This document shows, in pieces, positions 17,469 to 27,400 of a DNA stretch of 64,000 nt. The DNA comes from Labrenzia sp. THAF82. Lineage in GTDB: Bacteria; Pseudomonadota; Alphaproteobacteria; Rhizobiales; Stappiaceae. A program made the position numbers and the translations under genes. Where the stretch lies: contig NZ_CP045354.1 of assembly GCF_009363435.1 (NCBI RefSeq), forward strand, positions 4,988,501 through 5,052,500, in the 5' to 3' direction. Positions within the stretch are counted from its first letter, which is position 1. The number at the start of each line of letters is the position of its first letter. The notes beneath the pieces are model-generated. The model did not search any database, was not told the origin of the DNA, and saw nothing but the letters and a program-made list of their open reading frames with translations.

Positions 17469-17975
17469 ATGCAAACGTGGGCACGTCTCGCTAGCGCACG
17501 GATCAACACGATCACCGAAGCCGTGGTTGCCTTATTGATGCTGTTGCTGGTGCTGGATGTCTGGCTGGGCGTTGTCGACCGATATTACTTTCATTGGCAA
17601 CTCCCCTGGCCCGAGGTCATGGCACGCTATCTGATGATCTGGGCGGCGATGCTGGCGATTTCCTGCGGTATTGCCCGCCGCGAACATATTGGTCTCACAG
17701 CCTTTTTAAACTTGTGGCCCAAGCCGTTCCAGCGGTCCGTGCTTGTCGTCATGGATCTGCTCGCGCTGAGCCTCTTTGTCTATGTTCTGTGGTTTGGCCT
17801 CAGCTTCGCCCACAGCGGCGGAAGTCGGCAGGCAATGATTTTCGGGCTCAGTCTCGAGCCTTTTTATGCAGCCATACCGGTATCTGCCGCACTTTGCAGC
17901 GTTCAGCTTGCTCTCGTTCTCGTTCGGGATCTCGGCACTCACCTGGAGTTCCCGACTGAAGAGGAAGCCGTGTGA
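17469..17975 (+). CDS. TRAP transporter small membrane subunit (DctQ type)
   Basis: A 168-residue protein with four hydrophobic helices, including the VDRYYF-W-LPWPEVMARYLMIWAAMLA segment typical of DctQ. It partners the large subunit to form a sodium-driven uptake system for organic acids or similar solutes. The ATG at 17469 follows GGGAGGGTGG; the longer frame runs back into the operator region and is unlikely. Its TGA overlaps the ATG of the next gene by one base. Confidence 0.93.
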   Translation: MQTWARLASARINTITEAVVALLMLLLVLDVWLGVVDRYYFHWQLPWPEVMARYLMIWAAMLAISCGIARREHIGLTAFLNLWPKPFQRSVLVVMDLLALSLFVYVLWFGLSFAHSGGSRQAMIFGLSLEPFYAAIPVSAALCSVQLALVLVRDLGTHLEFPTEEEAV

Positions 17976-19258
17976 TGTGGGCGGGCCTTGCATTTGTTCT
18001 ACTGATCCTGTTCGGCATGCCGATCGGTTTTGCCATCGGTCTTGCCGGTGTCGTCGGCCTGATCGACATGGGGGGCACACAGTTCCTGTCCATCGGACCG
18101 AGCAAGATCTTCAACGGTTTGAATATCTTTCCCTTTCTCGCCATGCCGTTTTTCATCCTGGCCGGTGAAATCATGAACGGCATCGGAATCACCAACAGGC
18201 TCGTCAAATTGGCACAGGTTCTGGTCGGCCGGTTCCGAGGCGGTCTGGCGCACACCAACATGCTGGCCTCTGTTTTCTTTGCCGGATTGACCGGTTCTGC
18301 AACTGCAGATGCAGCCGCCTTTGGACGAACGCTCGTGCCGGCAATGGTCAAGGAAGGCTACAAGCGCGACTATGCCTGTGCCGTGACCGCAGCCGGATCC
18401 ATCATCGGTCCGACAATCCCTCCTTCCGGGCTCATGGTTGTCTATGGCTCGCTCATGGGCGTTTCGATTGCGGGTCTGTTTGCAGCCGGAATTCTGCCCG
18501 GTCTTGTCATCTGCCTGGTCTGCATGACGGTCATCGTGATTGGCGGAAACCGGGAAAACCTGCCCAAGGCGGCGCGGGGTGCGACCTTGAAGGAAGTCTG
18601 GTCGACATTTGTCAGCTCACTTACGGCGCTGGCCATGCCGATTATCATTCTGGGCGGCATACTCGGTGGTGTTGTCACACCAACGGAAGCCGCATCCATC
18701 GCGGTCGCCTATGCTGTCTTCATCGGTGTTTTCGTCTATCGCACACTCAAGCTTAAAGCCTTCTACCAGATGCTGGTGCGTACTGCCCGGATCACCGGTG
18801 TCATTTTCGTTATCATCGCCTTTGCGGGAATTCTCGGCTGGTGGATGAGCTTTGAGCGCATTCCGCAACTGATAGCAGAGAATGTTCTAAGCCTTTCCGA
18901 CAACCGCTACGCAGTTATTGCAATCATCATCGGGCTTTTGCTGCTGGTTGGCATGGTGATGGACATCACCGCGATCCTGATCATCCTTGCGCCTGTCCTC
19001 GTGCCACTGACCGAGCAGGTCGGCCTGGAGCCCATTCACGCCGGGATTATCTTCGTCCTTGCGCTGAACATATCGCTGATGACACCGCCTGTCGGCGCTT
19101 GTCTTTTCGTCCTGTCCTCTGTGACGGGGGAAAAGCTCGAACGCATATCGATCAAGCTGATGCCCTTCCTGATCGCCGAAATCAGCATCCTTTTCATCTT
19201 CGCATTCTGGGAAGACGCAGCATTGCTGCTGCCACGCTTCCTTGGATTTGCCAACTGA
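17975..19258 (+). CDS. TRAP transporter large permease subunit (DctM type)
   Basis: A 427-residue transport subunit with about twelve helices. It has the DctM landmarks: FGMPIGFAIGLAG near the start, GSATADAAAFG, GSIIGPTIPPSGLMVVYGS and the late LNISLMTPPVGACLFV. It carries the substrate and Na+ through the membrane. TGATG overlap with the small subunit implies coupled translation; the binding-protein gene follows 30 bases on. Confidence 0.95.
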   Translation: MWAGLAFVLLILFGMPIGFAIGLAGVVGLIDMGGTQFLSIGPSKIFNGLNIFPFLAMPFFILAGEIMNGIGITNRLVKLAQVLVGRFRGGLAHTNMLASVFFAGLTGSATADAAAFGRTLVPAMVKEGYKRDYACAVTAAGSIIGPTIPPSGLMVVYGSLMGVSIAGLFAAGILPGLVICLVCMTVIVIGGNRENLPKAARGATLKEVWSTFVSSLTALAMPIIILGGILGGVVTPTEAASIAVAYAVFIGVFVYRTLKLKAFYQMLVRTARITGVIFVIIAFAGILGWWMSFERIPQLIAENVLSLSDNRYAVIAIIIGLLLLVGMVMDITAILIILAPVLVPLTEQVGLEPIHAGIIFVLALNISLMTPPVGACLFVLSSVTGEKLERISIKLMPFLIAEISILFIFAFWEDAALLLPRFLGFAN

Positions 19259-19288
19259 CCTCATAAGAAACCAGAGAGGACTGAAAAC

Positions 19289-20329
19289 ATGAGACTACTT
19301 ACAACAGGACTGGCCCTTGCCATTTCCATGACGGCAAGCACAGCGCTCGGTGCCGGAGGCACCATCAAGTTCGGCCACGACAACAAGACTGATCCATTTG
19401 AAAATCCGGCACATGCTTGCACCGCAGTGTTTTCAAATCTGGTCCAGGCAGGAACCAATGGCAGTGTGAACGTCGAGGTCTTCGGCTCGAACCAGCTCGG
19501 TTCGGCTGCAGAACACGTTCAACAGGTTCGGGACGGTCTCATCCAGGCAACTCTCACATCGACCGGGGCACTCGCCAGTTACTATCCGCGTATTGATGTT
19601 CTGAACCTCCCGTTTGCGTTTGCAGGCAACGAAGCGACCTACAAGGTGTTTGATGGCGATTTCGGCAAAGCACTAGCTGCCGACATCGAAGCGTCGTTGG
19701 GCGATGTGGTTGTCCTCGGCTTCCCGGACACCGGCGGCTTTTTCGCGGTGACAAATTCGCAAAAACCAATTGCGAACCTTGAAGACTTTGAGGGCATCCG
19801 TATCCGGACAATGACCCTGCCTTCGCACCAGACGATCATTCAAGCGCTTGGTGCAGAAGCCTATCCACTCTCTTGGGGTGAGGTTTACTCCGGTCTGCAA
19901 ACCGGTGTGATCGACGGTCAGATGAACCCGGTTCCGATCATCTCCTTTGCCAACTTTTCCGAGGTACAGAAGTATCTGACGCTCACAAACCACCTGTTTT
20001 CACCATACACATTCATGATCAACAGGGCCTTTTATGAAGGTCTCAGCGATGAAGAGCGTGCAACGCTTCATGCAGCGGCGGAAAACTGTGTCACCGCAAG
20101 CCGAGGCCTGTCGCGCATTATCGAGTCTTCCGAACGCGGTCTCGCCGGACTTATGGATGCCATGGAAGTCACCGCACTGGACGATGCTCAGCGTGAAGCC
20201 ATGGCCGCAGCGACGCAACCGGCATTTGAAGGCCACGTGAATGAAAACCTCGATGAAAAGGCGGTTGAGCTCCTGACTCTGTTCAAGGCGGAAGTTGCCA
20301 AGGCAAACGCTGAAACCTACCTCGACTAA
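19289..20329 (+). CDS. TRAP transporter periplasmic binding protein (DctP type)
   Basis: A 346-residue exported protein with a signal peptide (cut near STALGA, residue ~22). DctP features are the GSNQLGSAAEHVQQVRDG helix, the LNLPFAF turn and FEGIRIRTM, whose arginine in most family members binds a substrate carboxylate, followed by SWGEVYSGLQTGVIDGQ. It probably binds a carboxylate-bearing solute; identity unknown. Starts after AGAGAGGA. A terminator-like hairpin behind it may raise its level over downstream genes. Confidence 0.94.
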   Translation: MRLLTTGLALAISMTASTALGAGGTIKFGHDNKTDPFENPAHACTAVFSNLVQAGTNGSVNVEVFGSNQLGSAAEHVQQVRDGLIQATLTSTGALASYYPRIDVLNLPFAFAGNEATYKVFDGDFGKALAADIEASLGDVVVLGFPDTGGFFAVTNSQKPIANLEDFEGIRIRTMTLPSHQTIIQALGAEAYPLSWGEVYSGLQTGVIDGQMNPVPIISFANFSEVQKYLTLTNHLFSPYTFMINRAFYEGLSDEERATLHAAAENCVTASRGLSRIIESSERGLAGLMDAMEVTALDDAQREAMAAATQPAFEGHVNENLDEKAVELLTLFKAEVAKANAETYLD

Positions 20330-20336
20330 TGAAAAC

Positions 20337-20376
20337 GGCCGGTGGGAGATAAAGCCCCCACCGGCCATCCTTTTTG
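20337..20376 (+). terminator. Intercistronic terminator after TRAP binding protein
   Basis: A perfect ten-base stem (20337-20346 with 20357-20366, GGCCGGTGGG/CCCACCGGCC) is followed by ATCCTTTTT. It lies between the binding-protein and M81 genes, so it either ends the operon or trims transcription into the next gene. Confidence 0.8.
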
Positions 20377-20418
20377 CAACAACAACAAGAAACGCCTCTC
20401 ATTGGACAGGACACTTCA

Positions 20419-21885
20419 ATGCGCGTCTTCTGTGCTTCCATCGCGACTGAAACCAATACTTTTTCTCCGCTCCGAACGGATCTCGCCGACTTTAAAGAAA
20501 GCTTTTATGCCCCGCCTGGGAAACATCCCGAGACCCCAACCCTGTGCAGCGGGGTCTTTCCAGCGCTTCGCAAACGCGCACGTGCCGGTGAAATCACGCT
20601 GATCGAAGGCACAGCGACCTGGGCGGAACCCGGCGGGCTGGTCAACACGTCAACCTGGACACATCTGCGCGATGAAATTCTGGGGCAACTTCACGCCGCC
20701 CTGCCGCTTGATGCCATCGTTCTCGGACTTCATGGCGCAATGATCGCCGATAGTTGTGTCGACTGCGAAGGCGACCTGATCGCTGCGGCTCGCCAGATTG
20801 CCGGACCTGCCGCCAAAATTGGCGTGACGTTTGATCCACACAGTCACCTCAGTGACAAACGCATCCAGAACACCGATATCATTACGGTTTTCAAGGAGTT
20901 CCCGCATACGGATTTTGCTGAAACAGGCGAAGCATGTGTGGAGCTCACACTGCGGGCCGCACGCGGCGAAATTGAACCGGTCCTGTCTGTGTTCGATGTG
21001 CGCATGATCGAAATACTGCCGACAAGCCGTGCTCCCATGCGCGGCTTCATTGACAAGATGGTCCGTCATGAACAGTCCGGAGCAGCTCTGTCGTTGTCCG
21101 TGATCCATGGTTTCATGGCAGGAGACTCTCCCGATCTCGGTGCCAAGATCCTTGTGACCACAAACAACGAGAAACAAGCAGGAGACCAGCTCGCAGAAAA
21201 ACTCGGATTGGAACTGTTTTCCTTTCGTGGAACGACGCGGCCGGAATTTCTGTCGCCCAGTGCTGCCCTGGCAAAGGCAACAGCACATCCACAAGGACCC
21301 GTTGTCATTGCCGATGTCTGGGACAATCCCGGCGGCGGTGTTGCAGGTGATTCAACCATATTGCTGCGCCGGGCACTCGATCTGGGACTGACGGACATTG
21401 CGTTCGGTACGATCTGGGACCCTATGGCTGTCCGTCTGTGTCATGCAGCAGGAGAAGGCGCGTGCCTTGACCTCAGGTTCGGCGGGAAAACCGCCTCGGA
21501 TGCCGGCGACCCGGTCGATGGCAACGTCAGTGTGCTCAAGACACAGCGCAACGCTGTGCAAAGCTTTGGTCAGTCCGTTGTACCCCTTGGAGACTGCGCG
21601 GTGATCGATATCAATGGCATTGTTGTGGTTTTGAATTCGAACCGGGCACAGACTTTTTCGCCGGATCTCTTTACCAATCTCGGCATCGACGTCACCGCTC
21701 AAAAAACGCTCGTTGTGAAATCCACGAACCATTTTCACAGCGCTTTCGAAACCATTGCTACGGATATTTTATATTGTGCCGTCGATGGCCCCTATCCGAG
21801 TGACCCCAGGAACAATGCCTACACAAGACTGGAACGGCCGATCTGGCCGATTGTCGAAAATCCTCATGAGACGGAAGCTGCTTGA
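20419..21885 (+). CDS. M81 family metallopeptidase (MlrC-like)
   Basis: A 488-residue protein of the M81/DUF1485 family, whose named member MlrC degrades linearised microcystin peptides. Visible motifs are LHGAM (104-108), DPHSH (139-143) and PHTD (162-165), which supply the presumed zinc ligands, plus DVWDNPGGGVAGDS in the C-terminal half. The natural substrate in non-degraders is unknown. It starts at the ATG at 20419 (GGACAGGA upstream), 90 bases after the TRAP binding-protein gene; the placement suggests it processes the imported solute. Confidence 0.88.
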   Translation: MRVFCASIATETNTFSPLRTDLADFKESFYAPPGKHPETPTLCSGVFPALRKRARAGEITLIEGTATWAEPGGLVNTSTWTHLRDEILGQLHAALPLDAIVLGLHGAMIADSCVDCEGDLIAAARQIAGPAAKIGVTFDPHSHLSDKRIQNTDIITVFKEFPHTDFAETGEACVELTLRAARGEIEPVLSVFDVRMIEILPTSRAPMRGFIDKMVRHEQSGAALSLSVIHGFMAGDSPDLGAKILVTTNNEKQAGDQLAEKLGLELFSFRGTTRPEFLSPSAALAKATAHPQGPVVIADVWDNPGGGVAGDSTILLRRALDLGLTDIAFGTIWDPMAVRLCHAAGEGACLDLRFGGKTASDAGDPVDGNVSVLKTQRNAVQSFGQSVVPLGDCAVIDINGIVVVLNSNRAQTFSPDLFTNLGIDVTAQKTLVVKSTNHFHSAFETIATDILYCAVDGPYPSDPRNNAYTRLERPIWPIVENPHETEAA

Positions 21886-22034
21886 GGGATCATAGTCGAC
21901 TGGACTTAATGTCCGGCCATGAAATGACATTGCGTGCTGACAAGCTGACCCTGAACACGATACTCTGCGCCCACAATTGATTTGGCAGCAAGGCAGCCAC
22001 TGCGCTGTATCAAGCGAGGCATCGGGAATTCCGC

Positions 22035-22886
22035 GTGAGGATAGGACAACAAACTTCCATTGGTTTTCTGGGTGCATGCCTGTGCCTTCTTGCGATCATG
22101 GTCCAATCCGCAAGTGCTCAGGACGAGGCAATCCGGGTGCCGAATTTCTGGGATCCGAAAGCGGTGCATGATCGTCCCGGTTCGATCCCGGACAAGATCC
22201 AGTTTCTTGCAACGGATGGATATCCACCTTTCGTCTTTCGCGACCCGCAAGGTCGCCTGACAGGTTTCAACGTCGATTTGGCACGCGCGCTCTGCCAGGA
22301 GCTGGGCAGTTCCTGCGCACTGCGTATCAAGGACTTCGACGTCCTTTTGCCCGCTTTGGATGAGGATGAAGGCGATGCCATCATTTCCGGCCTGTCGCGC
22401 AATCTGGCGAGCACACGGCGCCTGAATTTCACCGAAGACTATATGAAACTGCCCGCCCGGTTCATCGTTGCTGCCAACAAGGTGGCGACATTTGACGAGC
22501 AGAAGCTGAACGGCGTTAAAATCAGCGTCGAGGCAGGCACACGCTATGAAGCCTTTGCCAACAGGTTCTGGCCGATAGCCGAGATTGTCAGCCTGGAGAC
22601 GGAAACAGCCGCACGGGATGCAGTCATATCTGGCGCAGCAGATGCACATTTCGGCGATGGGCTCAGCCTTTCATTCTGGTTACCGAGCCAGGCCGCCGAT
22701 GGTTGCTGCGCCTTTGCAGGCGGTCCCTGGTTGGAGCCAGGCTATTTCGATGAAGGATTGGCAATCGCCACTCGCTCGGACGACCCGGAGCGCGCTGCCG
22801 CGCTGACTTATGCGCTCCGTCAGCTGCATCAAAAAGGTATCTTCCGTGAGCTTTACCTGCGGTACTTCCCGCAGAGTTTTTACTGA
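22035..22886 (+). CDS. Amino-acid-type ABC transporter substrate-binding protein
   Basis: A 283-residue exported protein with a signal peptide (cut near SASA-QDE, residue ~28) and a type 2 periplasmic binding domain: FLATDGYPPFVFRDPQGRL, GFNVDLARALC and the ISGLSRNLASTRRLNFTEDY segment of polar amino acid binding proteins. No permease or ATPase is nearby. GTG start. Its last seven bases overlap the convergent hydroxylase gene. It may serve a transporter elsewhere or act as a sensor; its position after the TRAP/M81 genes may be incidental. Confidence 0.85.
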   Translation: MRIGQQTSIGFLGACLCLLAIMVQSASAQDEAIRVPNFWDPKAVHDRPGSIPDKIQFLATDGYPPFVFRDPQGRLTGFNVDLARALCQELGSSCALRIKDFDVLLPALDEDEGDAIISGLSRNLASTRRLNFTEDYMKLPARFIVAANKVATFDEQKLNGVKISVEAGTRYEAFANRFWPIAEIVSLETETAARDAVISGAADAHFGDGLSLSFWLPSQAADGCCAFAGGPWLEPGYFDEGLAIATRSDDPERAAALTYALRQLHQKGIFRELYLRYFPQSFY

Positions 22887-23731
22887 CGGTCCGCCTTTTC
22901 TTCCGATGCGCTTTTCGTCTCCGGCTTGGCATCGCCATTTGCCAGAAAAGGAATTGCGAGACTGAAGGGAAAGGAGTGCGCGCGTGGTGTCAGCGCAGGA
23001 CCCAGGCCAATTTCCATGCCGTCGTGGCCTTTTTCCGGTTCTTCAACATAAGTGCCGAAGAGCCTGTCCCAGATGGATAGGTAGAAGCCGTAGTTGGAAT
23101 CGGTTTCCCGGCGCAGAACCGAATGATGGATGCGGTGCATGTCCGGTGTGACGATGACAAAGCGCAGGATATTGTCCAGTCTTGAGGGGATGCGAAAATT
23201 GGCATGACTGAAGACAGCTGAAGCATTCAGCACGATCTCGAAGACCAACACGGCTTCCCAAGGTCCGCCAAGAGCGACGATCACCAGGCCTTTCCAGACA
23301 AAGGACAAAAGGATCTCAATCGGGTGAAAACGCAGTGCCGTGGTAGCATCGACTTCGCTGTCAGCGTGGTGCATCCGGTGGATTCGCCAAAAAATCGGCA
23401 CCTTGTGCGAAACGACGTGCTGGCCCCAAACGGCAAAATCAAGCACAAGAAATGTCAACAGGCCGGCAACCAGACCGCCCCAACCCAAGAGGCTAAAAAG
23501 TCCCCAACCCTGTTCCTGCGCCAGAAGAGCAAGCCCCACGCCGCCAATCGGGAATATGAGGCGCACCAGCAGGGCATCCAGAAATATGATGCCCCAGTTG
23601 GTTGGCCAGCGCTTCAGCCTGCTGCTTTTCAGCTGCCGCCGCGGCAACCCCGCCTCGAGCAGAGCCATAAGCAGGAAAATGCCGGCAAAACAGGCCATAC
23701 GAACCTGATTGATATCCAGCTGTTCAAACAT
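22880..23731 (-). CDS. Sterol desaturase/fatty acid hydroxylase family protein
   Basis: A 283-residue membrane di-iron enzyme. After several N-terminal helices it has the family histidine clusters HVVSH, HRMHH and, later, MHRIHHS, which bind the two irons on the cytoplasmic face. Members hydroxylate or desaturate lipids such as sterols, carotenoids or fatty acids; the substrate cannot be told. The C-terminal ~20 residues are charged and poorly conserved. Its start region is divergent from the hydrolase gene to the right. Confidence 0.9.
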   Translation of the reverse strand: MFEQLDINQVRMACFAGIFLLMALLEAGLPRRQLKSSRLKRWPTNWGIIFLDALLVRLIFPIGGVGLALLAQEQGWGLFSLLGWGGLVAGLLTFLVLDFAVWGQHVVSHKVPIFWRIHRMHHADSEVDATTALRFHPIEILLSFVWKGLVIVALGGPWEAVLVFEIVLNASAVFSHANFRIPSRLDNILRFVIVTPDMHRIHHSVLRRETDSNYGFYLSIWDRLFGTYVEEPEKGHDGMEIGLGPALTPRAHSFPFSLAIPFLANGDAKPETKSASEEKADRQ

Positions 23732-23843
23732 TGCGCCTCGTCGTTGCGGAATGGATCATGCGCCTTGCAAAGGCATCCCAGGCTCTATACGCCAGATACT
23801 ACCGCCTTTTACATCAAATACCCCTGCGACAGATCACATCATC

Positions 23844-24485
23844 ATGAGCGCCTTCCTCTGGACCCGCCCCGACACGCCTGCCCACACCAGCCTGTTGCTT
23901 GCTCACGGCGCCGGGGCACCGATGGATTCAACCTTCATGGAAAAGCTCGCCACAGCGCTGGTTCCCCAAGGCGTGGCTGTTGCCCGGTTCGAATTTTCCT
24001 ACATGGCCGGACGGCGGACCGGCGGTTCAAAACGTCCGCCACCTCGCGCGGACAAACTGATCAGTGAATTCCAGACTGCGCTGCAGACGATCTTGACGGA
24101 AACCGAAGGCCCTTTGCTGATTGGAGGCAAATCCATGGGCGGACGGGTCGCTGCGATGCTCGGCGGCGGCGGGTCTCTGCCCGGTCGGGTGAAAGGGATC
24201 TGCTGTTACGGATACCCGTTCCATCCGACGGGAAAACCGGACGCAGACTGGCGAATGGCACCAATCGAAGACGCAAAACGACCGGTTCTGATCCTACAGG
24301 GAGAGCGGGACCCCTTTGGCAATAGAGCCGAACTGGACGAGATCAAGCTACCGGATCATGTGTTCATCTCCTATCTGGAGGACGGAAACCACGATTTCGG
24401 CCCACGCGGCAGATCCCCGGCAACGCTTGATGGGAACATCGCAGCAGCGGCCAAGGCAACGGCAGACTTCGCCCATCGCCTTTGA
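23844..24485 (+). CDS. Alpha/beta hydrolase, KANL3/Tex30 type
   Basis: A 213-residue cytoplasmic serine hydrolase-like protein. LLLAHGAGAPMDS is the oxyanion/entry motif, GGKSMGGR the nucleophile elbow, and GERDPFG and DGNHDF place the acid and histidine. These features, with the short length, match the KANL3/Tex30 branch of the fold. Substrate unknown. I use the ATG at 23844; the open frame upstream overlaps the divergent gene and has no ribosome site. It ends one base before the convergent RND permease. Confidence 0.87.
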   Translation: MSAFLWTRPDTPAHTSLLLAHGAGAPMDSTFMEKLATALVPQGVAVARFEFSYMAGRRTGGSKRPPPRADKLISEFQTALQTILTETEGPLLIGGKSMGGRVAAMLGGGGSLPGRVKGICCYGYPFHPTGKPDADWRMAPIEDAKRPVLILQGERDPFGNRAELDEIKLPDHVFISYLEDGNHDFGPRGRSPATLDGNIAAAAKATADFAHRL

Positions 24486-27400
24486 TCACTCAGCAGGAGT
24501 GATCCCGCGCCCACCCGAAGTCGGGGCCGGTAATTGTGCACGGCCACGACGCATCAGAACCAACCCGGCAAGGTCATCTCCGATCTTGATCAGCGCAGGC
24601 ACGAGAACCAACACAAGCGCGGTTGCCGTTGCCAGCCCGAACACAATGGTAATTGCCATAGGCAGCAGGAACTGGGCCTGAAGACTGGTTTCGAACATCA
24701 GTGGCAGCAGACCACCGATGGTGGTCATGGATGTCAGAAGAACCGCTCTCAACCGATCACAGCTTGATCCGACAGCGGCCGAATAGAGCTCCTCTCCCTG
24801 CTTCCTGCGCTCTTCGAACCGGGCGACGAGAATAATCGAGTTGTTGACCAGAATACCGGCAAGCCCCAGCAGCCCGATCATGCTCAGGATTGTGAGATTG
24901 AAGCCCATCAGATAGTGGCCAACAATCGCCCCGACGATGCCAAACGGGATGATCGACATAACCACAAGTGGTCTGGAGTAACTGGCAAAGATCGCCGCCA
25001 GAATGATGTAAATACCTGCAACTGCCATCATTATCCCGGTCAGGAGATCCGAGAAGGCATTCGACTGTTCCTCGGCACGTCCTGCAAAGGAGTATTCCAG
25101 ACCGTATTTTTGTGCGAGTTCCGGCAGAAATGCCTTGTTGAGTTCGGCGATGATCTCATTGTTGGAAGTGATCGTGCTGTCGACATCCGCAACAACCGTG
25201 ACAACCGTCTTGCCATCCCTCCTCAGGATTACGGAAAAGCCTTGCGCATCTGTCAGATTGACCACTTCAGTCAAGGGCACGAACTCGCCCGCTGGCGTCT
25301 TCAGCGACAGTTGACGAAGCGCCGCCGTCCCATTCTGGTCGAACACCTGTTTCACTCGGACGGCAACTTCCTCATCCCCTTCCGCAAAGCGTCTGGCAAT
25401 ATTTCCTTCAAACGCATTGCGGATTTGCCGCGCTGCGCTTTCGACCGTAAATCCGAGTGTGCGGCCACGGGGGGTCAGCTCAACCAGAAGCTCGGGTTTG
25501 CCATAGGGCAGATCGTCTTCTACGCCACTGGTACCCGGAAAAGCTGACAGTTCCTGCTGCAGTTCCTGAGCAGCTGCCTTCAGATCCTGAAGCGGTGCCC
25601 CGGTGAGACGGATGTCCAGATCCCGTCCCGGGGGGCCGCCCCGCCTTTCTGCGATGGCGATCCGCGAGGTGCCAGGAATGGCGGGAAGCGCCGCTCGCCA
25701 GGCACGCACGATTTCCGGTGTTCTCACAGTCCTTTCTTCCGAAAGCGTCAACTGAACCGAAATGCTTGCAATATTGTCGCCGCGATTGTTTCCGGCGGAC
25801 CCGAGCGTGACATATGTTGCCTTGACCAGGGACTGATCCGTTCCCTCGGTCAGATTTGCTTCAGCGTCTTTGAGGGCCTTTTCGATGGTCAAGATACCTT
25901 CGATTGCCTGCTCTTCAGGTATGCCGGCATGGAAGAACACGGACGCTGTGAGGTTTTCAGCCTCAGGAGAGGGAAAGAAAGTGAAGCCAACACGCCCGCC
26001 ACGCACCAGACCGACGGCAAGTATCAAGGCAGCAATCGCAATTGCAAATGTGACGTACCGCCAGTGCACGGCTGCAGACACCAGTGCCCTGAATGGGTAA
26101 TCGCGGATCCAGTTGAACCCGCCATCAAACCCGCGCCGGAACAAGCTTGGTCTTTCTGCACCCTGATCACGCCGTTTGCCGCGCCGCAAGGCAGCCAGCA
26201 ATGTTTCAATCGCGACAGCGAGAAAGAAACAGCTGGCAATCAGAATGACTTCGAAGGCGAATATCCCGACAGCATCTTTCAGAGCGCGCAATGGATCATC
26301 AATCACATCCAGGAAAGGCGGCACGGAAAGATCCGGCTGTGTTACCAAACCTGTCAGGAAGAACGCCGGTGCAGCAGCAAAAATGGCCACACGCCACCAG
26401 CTCCAACCCGGACGACTTCCGAGTGCGTGGGAGAGGTGCCCGGGCAGAATAAGAAAACACTCGATTACCGAGGCAAGGACCACCGCGACGACCACGACGG
26501 GTAAGGTCCCCATGATCTGCCCAAGCACATCACTGATCAGAAGGATCGGCAGAAAAGCGGCGATTGTTGTGGCGCTGGCGGCGAAGATCGGGGCAAGCAT
26601 GGTCGACGCCCCGATGATGGCCGCGTCTTCGGGTGTGTCGCCCATGGCCTGCCGCGTTGCGGTGTGCTCGCCAACGACAATCGCGTCATCAACAATCACG
26701 CCCAACATCATGATGAGCGCGAACATGGAAATCATGTTGATGCTCTCGTTCATCAGCCACATGATCCCCAAGGTCGCCATCATCGCAACGGGTATGCCGG
26801 CGGCGACCCAGAAGGCAATCCTGGAATTCAGGAACAGAAACAGGATCCCAACAACGAGCACCAGGCCGGTCAGACCGTTTTCGACAAGAAGTGTTATTCG
26901 TCCTTTGACCGCATCTGCTCGGACATCGTATTTCAACAATTCGAGAGATTGCGGCAATTGCGGGCTGATTTCGGCCAGATAGTCGTCAACGATCTGCGCT
27001 GCCTTCAAGGTGTCAGTGTTTTCCGCCCGAAGGATCTCCAGTTCTATTGCGCGAATTCCGTTCGAAAACCCCTGGTTCTCTCCCGTGTCAAAGTCGCGGC
27101 TGACATCCGCAATGTCTTTGACCAGCGTTTTTTCGCCCGTTGCGAAGGACTTTACGTCAATTCGGCCAACGGCCTCAGGCGAGCGTTGCTCAGACAAAGC
27201 GCGGATCTGACGCTCCACAGCACCGTCAAGACTGCCCGCCGGGAGATCGATTGTGTTTCCGGAAATCTGGCTGGCGACATCGGAAATGGTCAGGTCAAGC
27301 CGGCGCAATTCCCGTTCTGGCACCTCAACGAGATATTCCGGCGATCGGTAGCCGTTCAGTTCCACCTTGTCGATCCCGCGCTCAAGAAGATCGTCCCGGA

